DNA of 64,000 nucleotides, taken from Aureispira sp. CCB-E. Lineage in GTDB: Bacteria; Bacteroidota; Bacteroidia; Chitinophagales; Saprospiraceae. A program made the position numbers and the translations under genes. This document shows positions 56,501 through 62,100 of the stretch, one piece after another (the stretch's first letter is position 1; each line of letters starts with the position of its first letter). The notes beneath the pieces were generated by a model. That model saw only the letters and a list, made by a program, of their open reading frames with translations, was not told the origin of the DNA and ran no database searches. The stretch lies in the NCBI RefSeq assembly GCF_031326345.1, contig NZ_CP133671.1:1798001-1862000 (forward strand). Direction: 5' to 3'.

Positions 56501-58973
56501 TTCCGCTACATTAAATGACACTGGGCGATACACCTTGATTGTAGTAGATAATAATGGTTGTTTGTCTAGAGACACTTCTGTTTATGTCAGCGTTAATGGA
56601 GTGGCGACGGCGCCTACGATTAGTTATAATGGTCCTATTTGCGAAGGAGATACCTTAGAGTTATTTTCTTCAGGGTTATGTGGTCAGTCTCAATGGATTG
56701 GACCCAATGGAAATAGTGCCACAACTTTGGGAAGTCCAGGCGGTAACAATGTACTTTGGACAATTGGTTCTAGTACAGCTATTCCTTATGGAAATGCCAA
56801 CTATTTGGGGGGAGATTGGTATACAGTCTGTATCGATACTCTTACAGGGTGCCGAAGTATATCGGATACTATTACCATTGTTATAGAACCACAACCTCAT
56901 ATTGTTGCAGTTGTAAATAGTGGTTCTGTTTGTAGTAATGACAGTGTCAACCTTAGTGTTTCTGTTGTTGGTTCTACGGCAAGTACAATTACTTGGTACT
57001 CTAATTCTAATCTGTCAACTAGTAGTCAGATAGGAACAGGAACCTCTATCAATGCAGCCGTGGGAACAACGAATACAACATTTTACGTTCGTGCTATTTC
57101 AGGGAATGGTTGCGAAAGCATAGATTCTACAACCGTTATAGTATACCCAACACCTTTAGCTCCTAACTTAACGGATACACTTACTTTGTGTGAAGGGGAG
57201 TCGATTGTGTTAAATACTACCACAGCAGCTAGTGGGTACAATTGGTCGGGACCCAATGCTTATAGTAGCAGCTTGCAAACACCCGCAGCGATTGTTGCTA
57301 GCGCGAATACCGCAGGAACATATACATTGAGCATAAGTGATGCGAATGGGTGTGTATCGCCTATAAGTGCGATGGAAGTACTAGTTAATCCCATACCTTT
57401 AGCTCCAAGTGTGAGCAATACAGGACCTGTTTGTATGGGGGACTCGGTGACCTTGTCTACCAGTTCTACTGTTGCTTCTGCTAATTACGAATGGTTTCAT
57501 GTAAATACAGGGAATAGTGTAGGATTTGGAACGCCACTTAGTTTGGGGAATATTAGTTATGCAGATACTGGGCGTTATTATGTGGTGATTACTACGAATG
57601 GATGTAGTGTTCGTTCTTTGGATAGCACAACTGTTGGTGTTTTTGGAAGTGGTATTGCTGCTGCTTTTGCAGGACTTGACCAAAATTTATGCGGTTTGGA
57701 TAGTACAGTATTAAATGCTAATCCTGTTGCTTTGCCCAATGTAGGAGTGTGGACAAGCAATAGTGGTGCTACAATTGTTAATCCTAATGCTTCCAATACT
57801 ACTTTGTTAAACATTCCTATAGGAACAAATACTTTTTATTGGACTGTGACAAGCAATAGTTGTAATGCATCGGTCGTAGATTCTGTTGTAATTACAGTTG
57901 TTCCTATTGGGGCAGATACGGCTTTTGCAGGACTTGACCAAAATTGGTGTAACATGACGACAACAGTATTAGCAGCCAACATGCCAAGCAGCAGTACAGG
58001 AACTTGGACACAAAGCAGTGCTCAAACTAGTATAGGGGTTGTTATAGATAACCCTACTAGCCCCAATACACAAGTAACGGGTTTGCAATCGGGGCAGTTG
58101 TATACCTTTGTTTGGTCATTAGATAACGGTGTTTGTGGAATTTATGATTCCGATACGATGCTTGTAACGATTGATGATATTCCTAGTGATAACGCTTTTG
58201 CAGGAGCAGATATAATAGCTTGTGGATTGGATACGGTTCCTTTGCAAGCGTTTAATTCTACTTTTGGAAATGGTTTGTGGAGCACGAATACTTCTGCCGT
58301 GATTTTAAATGATAGCGTTTCGACAACAGCAGTAACTAACCTTCAACAGGATACAACGGTGTTGGTATGGACACTATCAAGTGGAAATTGTGGTGTTTAT
58401 TCTAGTGATACTGTTTTGGTCATTCAAGGAGGAATCGCTCCGATTGCCAATGCCGATAATTTTACGGCTACAGCAGGGAACACAACAACCATTAACGTAC
58501 TACCGAATGATGTTTTGACAACGAATTGGGATATTTATATCAACACACCAACAACCAGTGGTCAGTTGCTTAATTTAAATAATGGATTGTTTGATTTGAC
58601 TTTACAATTAGGAGATACTGCTAATCAATACTTTATTTATGAGTTGTGTAATCCTGATTGTCCCAATAGTTGTGACACAGGATGGGTTAATATTACTGTG
58701 TCAACAATAGGTGATTGTGAACCGCCCAATATTTTTACACCTAATGAAGATGGTACAAACGATGTGTTTGAAATTCCCTGTTTGAGTAATTTAACAGGCG
58801 CAAAATTATTGGTCTTTAATCGTTGGGGAGATCTAGTGTATGAAACAGATCAGTACAACAATCAATGGGATGGAACACATGAAGGCAAACCTTTGCCCGA
58901 TGCTACTTATTTTTATATTCTTAAAATAGGAGACGAAGAACCATTACAAGGATCGGTTGAAATCCGAAGATAG
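44544..58973 (+). CDS. Giant T9SS type B adhesin G3 with Ig A-B-C triad array and Gly-rich beta-helix insert
   Basis: A 4809-residue secreted surface protein, paralogous to G2. By eye: signal peptide (~1-24); shared N-terminal module (~25-280); cadherin-like (~285-390); PKD-like (~392-475); an extra ~840-residue block absent from G2 (~475-1313) with an Ig unit, a pectin-lyase-like beta-helix start (~573-716; NITLEGGFLP, FRLQDLTITTDD), a glycine-rich region (~716-1033) and PKD-like units; five SprB repeats (~1314-1710); ten A-B-C Ig triads plus A and C-like (~1712-4369); three D units; a cadherin-like NVLPNDVLTTNWDIYINTP domain; and a type B sorting domain (~4725-4809) almost the same as in G2 (LVFNRWGDLVYET). 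It has no own PorP; an OmpA/propeller gene follows 332 bases later. Export by T9SS is likely; the ligand is unknown. Confidence 0.9.
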   Translation: MIKKIPLVLIIPLYFLFTPISFAVFGASLTYRCLGTNTYEVTLTAYRECSSTPLSLSSQTVNWSGVCSPSSGSINLAFVSRVDITPKCTSGNTSCSGGGPFGVEEYVYKGTFTLPVGCNNATVSWQHCCRSGTISSFNSAPGGLYIYAEINNAAGLLNNSPEFLAIPKTIGERNNPYIYNNGVLETDGDSLVYSLVDCMESPGVPVDYDTGAGFSGTNPIDASPSMTLDPETGQMEFGTTSPPNQQVVFCVLVEEYRGGVKVGSVVRDVQYLAKGNSSNNSPTVSGINVTTSYRATATVGNPLSFVVEGTDSDIGDTVKMNWNRGIPGANFSVATNAVPSQVEGNFSWTPNSSDAGRSHKFTVKIFDNKCPLYATSTYVYVINVPPLPPPGGAVDAGRDTIICKGGQANLNARTTSSAVQSFKWEPTAGLSNPNIANPVATVSNSTLYTVTLTYSNGDPPTTDAVLVTVEDPVVDILPNRGNVCGGGSVSLIGGVNRDGLLFAWSDLNTTATGHPVFTNGTSGSVNGSTSRLDFGMYTSPGNYKFALKTQTSSGFCMAEDTIELRVIPNPPAVTCPEIYVTPLAPNSGKGTKSNPTNLNEALRRAVCGNVVIKMGEGVYTINRALNLYDNITLEGGFLPTINWVKASNQGRTVIHRTVANPDGKPNLNQRLVAIQAVGVKGFRLQDLTITTDDAPAGSGISTYGLYLNGAEDYHITRVEIEAGDAADGTVGMNGCGRMAGPLGSSNLDGRNGATGVSGSLLGVFVDGGSGGNGGGSFGICGLPPEPPRGQGGSTLNSNGGMGASSVYPNMHGGAGGGGGAGGLPVVGAAGSGGTGGAGGGPRGGGQISSGGASGSTLLLGTGTGGGNGFPGSPGANGERGSDAASGKHIGGVYQIRKASNGQNGQGGDGGGGGGGGGGLLPSGNGNGGGGGGAGGAGGAGGIGGGSGGASFGIYITNNGSNGFIEDCYIEAGSAGDGAMGGSGGNGGLGGLGGAGGVSNLAQLGRGGNGGAGGTGGRGGRGGEGADGIEVNIFWDGKGVVPAARDSAFNLSGQPTIVVEDINCSNKQVRFRNTTLPSGTGNTNWNFDLVAGTAMPNNSSDNPGVTTYLNTGRYTVRNGTGPNGIYRGFQNIAFPGPAQPTISTTAVPLGGADTFQVCIGDMPIFTSSNTTDTIYWNFTTAISPSNPGNIPTVSGIPFNVAGFHVIELYVHSACCGPSPRDTIWLHVVPNPNVLPLPNDTICIGDTSEIKLLGLNGLDTVVWNPSSGLTQVTPDSFIAVPTTTTTYRATISRRLSSGGQTYYACPVDVITEITVSSPVTASIASKVDVACKGELTGEATARGVGGGSTSYLYQWDAAAGNQTTATATGLAAGTYCVTVTESMSNCSDVVCVTIQEPALVTFINTISSTDVSCNGGNDGSASALAQGGTPYTVGSPYNYTWSDGQTGPTATGLAVGKYYVTATDSLGCQGIDSIIVNEPAIITLTTFTAPINCHGDTTGVISVSPSGGVGGYTYQWNAAANNRTSAVVNNLKANITYCVTVSDANSCTATICETLSEPPELDVDIFILNNISCHNTTDGSLSAFSTGGTGTGTYAWSTGQNTATINNLGGGIYTVTTTDGNGCTVTDTETLVAPSPVTVTSSIVGITCHGDSTGEIALTVNGGTGTYTYLWSTGATTSTLTNLRAGSYTASITDGNGCMTSTNISLIDPAPIPAPDIRALDTIVCEGEDIQLISFTSANQHNWTGPNGWTGQGQFQIIPISGTVHDGVYSLYTENNNGCVSRDTSIRIYVNPSPTAPILLGGGTLCFNDTIILEASGGTCDSLYFNGPISTIGTTDTILLIPPFFQNHQTGLWTLSCVDTLTGCRSESAPIFINMQPSPPQPIVSSNSPICVGDSAVLIAPSVIGAINEWFADSNQNVSLGVFDTLLRYNLFATDTVFLVQTVNGCPSPISRVITTVNPKPSLPIIISNSPVCEGDTLQFNTPSSGANYEWAHEFNGFNSNQRDPFIYPVGVLDSGRYALVITNSFGCVSDTAFVQISVNELPIAPITNTNSPVCEGDSILLSVSSICDTIYWISPLGNQYRTTSPMLGIDTNSVDYVNGPWNIICVNAAGCASASTIDTVRIRPKPIFPTIQGRDSVCIGDSVRLGVFPVFNANYTWTTAGNIVVSNNNRATFLNITTDTTFYLTISVNGCSDRDSARIAVYPAPMAPIPPDTIRICEGDTLRASTITPALGYQWRNPIGNTSHAAMPMKASATLQDSGTYRLRIIDLNGCVTPDTTFEVIVNTLPNVPTVVDNNPCHGDSLILVATGNDDYTWLSSNGTTYTGDTVVLLFGSLDYTATWDVVGINNATGCASLPTYHSPSVRPTPASPVASNSGPVCVGDSVRLLTPVVAGASYNWIALPSLTLVGGANEIVVPNITSNRSFRLEIEVNGCTSADTTQVFVHRALPAPQLPDSILVCEGDTLFLTTATIVPVGGSYDWSGPTGFTSNQKDPFITPAQSIHNGVYTLELIDTTGCPSEDTTVRVIVVPPLAATSITSPSTNICRGDSLILIAATTCDSMVWVNPLNQLVEGGDTLVLTDTSANYLAGDWNLICVDTATGCQSVSNTITITIRTVPNPPVITQNGPLCAGEDLNLSMALVSGANYQWYAKNPILLIANTSSITLSGITTDTVFYGVVAVNGCSALDSVQVIVNALPAPPNVDAVSDTICENDSLRLETSTNAVAYNWTGPNGFSSIQRNPIVAVTSLDTGFYSLTITDTSGCQSTDSIRIHINTVPIQPTITTANNVCFGDSIHLEGGACHLSTWFSPIGTTLDVFGSSTLIIPVDSAEYVSGAWRVICTDTITGCVSDTSLPANITINTLPASLLPSNNGPICSNSTATLSVPQQGALTYEWAEDRLLTTIIQTGHVANTGLLTSDRTFYVRGTTLAGCSTIDSTTVIVVAPLTTPDIFATDTLLCEGDSILLGTNASPYTYYWTGPNGFASNRQYPIIATATTADSGLYTLLVEDSNGCLSPDTSIHIAVHTNAYTGLTLLNPNSICTGDSVVIETSGTICDSALWVGPITTQGGSLNQTIVYPNDSNYVNGAWYLICYDTLTGCSAVSNTVLVNIDPIPPRPIAINNGPVCMGDTVELSVVGSSGNRTFWYADSLLTNVIDSSLVITVGGIVSDTTFYVQQVSTNGCLSPVANTTVNLHPRITPIVYQDTVEVCERDLIQLGVLTNGSNYSWVGPGGYTSSLQNPTINNATMTDAGNYIVSIVDNNGCLSFEDTIVVIVKSNPTVPVLSHNGPVCEGNDLILNVSAACDIFRWTGPSGAPFDSTVTTLVIPSNHPDYRDGSWEMLCIDTITGCQSLSNIVNVDIIEKPLSGIIANSGPVCIGDSAILSTTPITGVTYDWKLANNTSVDTGQSIKVLITTTTTFYLEVTTFSGCSFIIDSTTVNVFAPTPKPSISSNAPICEGDTLFLTSSSLAPKYTWTAPNGFVDTTQNTMVLGVSLADSGVYTLSIIDTNGCASLDTSLNVIVHRTPSSPTITGLLSICEGDSLLLSVSGACDSVYWISPLGNIFSGNNLSIAADSTGYEAGTWQAFCLDTITGCEAASAPVNITIRSKFAPVVTNNGPVCIGEGAILSTNFIVGTYTWCRDSLMTDTIVGANGFVVFVNNLQADTTFYVVVTPSGGCSSVPTPTTVLVRPAGPAPIVPSNLSVCEGEDIILTTTTTASAYHWSGPNGFGSSQANPVISNADTSDAGIYYLTVDDLNGCTTDSAQIIVTVDTLPAEPNIKPFDVICQGDTLFLDADSTSNHCDSMVWVGPNGPNFAISGSSIFILPNDTNYVGGVWVLRCIDTTTGCFSTSNASLVIISPLPDTQATFSNSPICIGGDAVLSTNVVNAFHTYTWYSSLALDTVAGTGQNPTIPNITTDSTFYLVITNGVGCHSAPIATPVTILPPSTAPVVPADFAVCEGEPIVMTTSSLANAYYWSGPNGFVDSVQNPIVTPSATLNDTGRYTLIVVDNNGCLSRDTSVYVSVNGVATAPTISYNGPICEGDTLELFSSGLCGQSQWIGPNGNSATTLGSPGGNNVLWTIGSSTAIPYGNANYLGGDWYTVCIDTLTGCRSISDTITIVIEPQPHIVAVVNSGSVCSNDSVNLSVSVVGSTASTITWYSNSNLSTSSQIGTGTSINAAVGTTNTTFYVRAISGNGCESIDSTTVIVYPTPLAPNLTDTLTLCEGESIVLNTTTAASGYNWSGPNAYSSSLQTPAAIVASANTAGTYTLSISDANGCVSPISAMEVLVNPIPLAPSVSNTGPVCMGDSVTLSTSSTVASANYEWFHVNTGNSVGFGTPLSLGNISYADTGRYYVVITTNGCSVRSLDSTTVGVFGSGIAAAFAGLDQNLCGLDSTVLNANPVALPNVGVWTSNSGATIVNPNASNTTLLNIPIGTNTFYWTVTSNSCNASVVDSVVITVVPIGADTAFAGLDQNWCNMTTTVLAANMPSSSTGTWTQSSAQTSIGVVIDNPTSPNTQVTGLQSGQLYTFVWSLDNGVCGIYDSDTMLVTIDDIPSDNAFAGADIIACGLDTVPLQAFNSTFGNGLWSTNTSAVILNDSVSTTAVTNLQQDTTVLVWTLSSGNCGVYSSDTVLVIQGGIAPIANADNFTATAGNTTTINVLPNDVLTTNWDIYINTPTTSGQLLNLNNGLFDLTLQLGDTANQYFIYELCNPDCPNSCDTGWVNITVSTIGDCEPPNIFTPNEDGTNDVFEIPCLSNLTGAKLLVFNRWGDLVYETDQYNNQWDGTHEGKPLPDATYFYILKIGDEEPLQGSVEIRR
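46260..47640 (+). other. Beta-helix-like segment with glycine-rich block in G3
   Basis: Residues ~573-716 resemble the start of a pectin-lyase-type right-handed beta-helix (NEALRRAVCGNVVIKMGEG, DNITLEGGFLP, YGLYLNGAEDYHITRVEIEA). Glycine-rich loops follow (~716-1033), dominated by GG, GGA, GGS and GGN. A second helix-like coil with IEDCYIEAGSAGDGAMGG lies in the middle, echoing VEIEAGDAADGTVG before the block. The DNA here is visibly more GC-rich (GGT/GGC/GGA runs) than its flanks. Confidence 0.75.
48484..49675 (+). repeat. Five SprB repeats in G3
   Basis: Five SprB-type units, e.g. SYLYQWDAAAGNQTTATA, YNYTWSDGQTGPTATGL and GYTYQWNAAANNRTSAV, each with a VT.TD..GC strand and an EP or DP linker. 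Confidence 0.8.
49678..57650 (+). repeat. A-B-C Ig triad array of G3 (10 triads + A + C-like)
   Basis: Same three unit types as G2. Approximate A starts are 49678, 50428, 51161, 51887, 52632, 53377, 54129, 54866, 55609, 56368 and 57162. Triads are ~726-794 bases. The tenth triad is the longest (~794), as in G2 (~798), because its B unit carries an extra segment ending in LWTIG. Confidence 0.8.
57651..58440 (+). repeat. Three D-type repeats in G3
   Basis: Three ~85-residue units starting FAGLDQNLCGLDST, FAGLDQNWCNMTTT and FAGADIIACGLDTV, each with a G.W strand. They match the three D units of G2 in number and position. Confidence 0.75.
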
Positions 58974-59305
58974 AGACAGTATTAATCGCTTAATACTCTT
59001 GTGACAAAATCATAAATAGGTCGTAAGTATTTGAGATACTTGCGGCTTATTTTTTTGAAAAAACAGATAAGACCTTTTTATGAGAAGGTTTAGAAAATTA
59101 AAATTTTGATACATAAATAAGTGGGCAGAAAAAAAAGAACACTACAACAGTTCGTTAAGCAAGTAGCAGTACTAAAAATCGCTATTTTTATGGTACCGTA
59201 TTTTCTGATTGTTTCCTTAATTTGTAACCAATGGATAAGAAAGACATTATTATTTAAAATTTGACCACTACTTCTTTAGACCTCGCTCTCTAAACAACCT
59301 CTAAT
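58974..59305. other. Intergenic region between G3 and the OmpA/propeller gene
   Basis: About 330 bases. It contains the G3 terminator (59016-59057). The rest is AT-rich with a TTTAAAATTTG sequence near 59253 that resembles a -7 element with one extra base. No ORF or RNA supported. Confidence 0.45.
59016..59057 (+). terminator. Terminator after G3
   Basis: A 15-bp stem (59016-59030 with 59036-59050, three G-U pairs) with loop TTGAG, followed by a run of Ts to 59056. It separates G3 from the next gene. Confidence 0.85.
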
Positions 59306-61393
59306 ATGATACGATTAATGGGAATAATAGGGGTGCTTTGTGTTATTGTTACAAGCACCTTTGCACAAGATAGTTTATTATTGAATGATAACTTTGATGA
59401 TAACCGTTTGGAATGGTATGAAATAGATAATAATAATCTAAAGATAAAAATACAAGATGGTCATTATTATATTAAAAATAAAAATAATGTAAGCCAACGG
59501 CTGAATAGAGTTTTAGACAACCTAATGCCTAATCAAGAAGATTTTACCGTAAAAATTAAATTGCGTCAAATTGCAGGAAGCACAGGAATTGGATATGGTT
59601 TGGTGGTAGGATTGACAAAAGACAATCGAGATTTTAAGAAGTTGCTGATCAATGGAAGAGGGCAATTTAAGGTAGATAATTTTTATAACAATGCCAGCCA
59701 TATTTTGGCGAATTATAAAGATGAAGAAGCTTTGAATAAAGTTTTTGAGTATAATGTCTTGGAGATAAAGAAAGATGCACAAATAATGACTTATGCGATC
59801 AACGGAAAGATTCTGGGAAAAAGTGTAGGCGGAAGTAATTATGGAAATCGTATAGCATTTTTTTTAGGAGGTAAAATGTCTGTAGAAATAGATTATATCA
59901 CCGTGACCAAGCGACCTTCTGGAATTCAGGTGGTTGAAAATGCCAACAAAATTGGACAGCGAGTTCGATTAGGAGAGGAAATTAATTCTGATTATGCCGA
60001 ACTAGCACCAATTTTGTCTGCGGACGGGAATACCATGTATGTATGTCGTAACGATCATCCTGAAAACATTGAAAAGGGCAATGATATTTGGGTTACTCAA
60101 CGTATGGAAGGTGACCAATGGTCTCTACTAAAAAACATTGGAAAACCATTGAATAATGACGGGGCGAACTTTGTTGTTTCTGTTTCGCCAGATAACAATA
60201 GTTTGGTTGTTGCCAATAGGTATAATGAAGATGGCTCTCAAGGTGGAAACGGCTTATCAATAACACACAAAACGGCAGAAGGGTGGTCAATACCTCAAGC
60301 AGTAGAAATTAAGAATTATTACAATAAAAATCGTTATGTAGGGTATTTTTTGTGTACAGACAATAAGACACTTATTTTATCCGTGCAGCGAGACGATTCC
60401 GAAGGACAAAAAGATTTATATGTAAGTTTTTTGAGAGAGGATAATACATGGTCGGTGCCCTTGAATATGGGAAAATCGGTCAATACCTTTGCAAATGAAG
60501 CAAATCCTTTTGTGGCGGCGGACGGAAAGACAATGTATTTTGCCTCACAGGGACATTTAGGCTATGGAAGGCATGATATATTTGTAACCAAGCGTTTAGA
60601 TGATACTTGGACAAATTGGAGTATACCTAAAAATTTGGGACCTCAAATAAATAGTTCTAAAGAAGATTTAAGTTTTTATTTAACGGCGAAGGGAGATCAG
60701 GCTTATATTAGTTCTGGAGGAGATATTTGGAGCATTGAAAACCCAGAAAAACCAGAGCCAATTGTTTTGATAAAGGGGAGGGTTTTTAATGCCAAAACCC
60801 AGCAACCAATGGCCGTGCCTATTCAATACCAAATTCTAAATGATTCTACGGCCAATTTAAAGGCTTCGAACTTAGGAGTAGCTAGCTCAGACCCCATGAC
60901 AGGGAGGTATCAAATTGTCTTACCTGCGGGAAATCAATATAGTTATCAAGCAGAAAAAGAGGGGTTTTATCCCATTAGCAATTTTATTGATTTAGTAGAT
61001 TTGGATAATTATAAAGAACAAACAGTTGATTTGTATTTAACTCCGATTGAAAAAGGACAAGAAATTCGTCTGAATAATATCTTTTTTGAGTTTAACAAAG
61101 CTGTCTTAAAGCCTTCCTCTTATTTAGAGTTAAACCGTTTGGCAAAAACTTTAAAAAGCATCCAAGGTGCTACGATTGAAATTGCAGGTCATACGGATGA
61201 TAAGGGGAGTAGTGCCTATAATTTAGAACTTTCTCAGCAAAGAGCTGCTGCTGTTGTTGCTTATTTAATCGCCAAAGGAATAGAGCCTAAAAAGCTCAAA
61301 GCAGTTGGTTATGGAGAAGCAAGACCTTTGGTAAAAAACACTTCAGATAAAAATCGAGCAATCAATAGGCGAGTAGAATTTAAGCTACAATAA
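59306..61393 (+). CDS. OmpA-family protein with lectin-like N-domain, PD40 propeller and CRD
   Basis: A 695-residue exported protein. The signal peptide is ~1-20 (ends TFAQD). Residues ~22-205 form a jelly-roll like LamG/DUF1080 (FDDNRLEWYEIDNNN, GYGLVVGLTKDNRDFKKLLI, YNVLEIKKDAQIMTYAINGK). Residues ~220-485 are PD40-like propeller blades (YAELAPILSADGNTMYVCRN, EANPFVAADGKTMYFASQGH, GYGRHDIFVTKR). Residues ~490-585 are carboxypeptidase-regulatory-like, and ~590-695 are OmpA C-terminal with intact motifs (IEIAGHTDDKGSSAYNLELS, INRRVEF). Compared with the PorE-like gene at 41811, the TPR part is replaced by the jelly-roll. Its place after G3 suggests a similar accessory role, with possible glycan binding at the N-terminus (inference). 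Confidence 0.85.
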   Translation: MIRLMGIIGVLCVIVTSTFAQDSLLLNDNFDDNRLEWYEIDNNNLKIKIQDGHYYIKNKNNVSQRLNRVLDNLMPNQEDFTVKIKLRQIAGSTGIGYGLVVGLTKDNRDFKKLLINGRGQFKVDNFYNNASHILANYKDEEALNKVFEYNVLEIKKDAQIMTYAINGKILGKSVGGSNYGNRIAFFLGGKMSVEIDYITVTKRPSGIQVVENANKIGQRVRLGEEINSDYAELAPILSADGNTMYVCRNDHPENIEKGNDIWVTQRMEGDQWSLLKNIGKPLNNDGANFVVSVSPDNNSLVVANRYNEDGSQGGNGLSITHKTAEGWSIPQAVEIKNYYNKNRYVGYFLCTDNKTLILSVQRDDSEGQKDLYVSFLREDNTWSVPLNMGKSVNTFANEANPFVAADGKTMYFASQGHLGYGRHDIFVTKRLDDTWTNWSIPKNLGPQINSSKEDLSFYLTAKGDQAYISSGGDIWSIENPEKPEPIVLIKGRVFNAKTQQPMAVPIQYQILNDSTANLKASNLGVASSDPMTGRYQIVLPAGNQYSYQAEKEGFYPISNFIDLVDLDNYKEQTVDLYLTPIEKGQEIRLNNIFFEFNKAVLKPSSYLELNRLAKTLKSIQGATIEIAGHTDDKGSSAYNLELSQQRAAAVVAYLIAKGIEPKKLKAVGYGEARPLVKNTSDKNRAINRRVEFKLQ

Positions 61394-62100
61394 GTAGGTA
61401 ATAAACTTGTTGATTCTTTCAATTCCAAAACTATAATAATGATTGGAACTCCATAGCCGCATTCTATTAATGCTTATTATAGAAGATAATTATATAGCAG
61501 AAAAGAAGTAAATATTTAACGTTTATTAGAATAAATTTGTTAATTTAGTTTCTAATGAACTGAATTAAAGCAAAATACAACTCTAAAGAACTAATCGATC
61601 AGAAGAGATGTAATTTTTTAACTGAAAACTATTTCTTTTTCTAGCTTGTCAATTTCCCCGCCTCATCTAATACAATTATCTTAAGACAGAATATAATCAA
61701 TCATTATTTATTCTAATTTAATGGACAGTTAATATTATATACTATGTAAGAATTTTACTTGCCTCTCTGAAAAATAGTACAATAGAAGTGGTGTTGTGTC
61801 CAGTTCTAACAAATAACTTATTTTGTTTTTCTTAATAAAAAAATAGTTTTGTCCTATTTTATAATTAAGAATTACAAACTTAAGAAGTTTTATTTTTATG
61901 CATATTGTTTTGGTAATCAGAGCTTGGTGAAGTTTTGTTGTTCTTGCAGAACTTAAGGGGATCGCAATAGATATAGGCAATTGATATTGGGAAAGTAGAA
62001 GTTTCTTTTTATTCTGTAGCTTATGAAAAGTCAGAAAAGTAAAAATTGCTTAGCTTTGCACAATAATTTAATTGACAGGTTATTAAATCCCCCCAAGGAT
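61394..62100. other. Long AT-rich intergenic region
   Basis: About 700 bases with no supported gene. A weak inverted repeat (TTCCAA / TTGGAA near 61432-61457) has no T-run. A TANNTTTG element near 62051 probably drives the next gene. Otherwise I see nothing in it. Confidence 0.5.
62051..62058 (+). promoter_or_regulatory. Possible -7 element for the last gene
   Basis: TAGCTTTG matches TANNTTTG exactly, 42 bases before the ATG at 62101. There is no TTG at -33. Confidence 0.4.

Noticed and set aside
31427-57650. Recent tandem duplication of G2 to make G3
   Set aside because: The two are clearly paralogous, but most units differ strongly at protein and DNA level, only a few strands and the C-terminal domain being close. 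The duplication must be old.
61735-61980. 81-codon minus-strand ORF in the last intergenic region
   Set aside because: Ile/Lys/Leu-rich composition typical of AT-rich non-coding DNA, with no recognisable domain or promoter.
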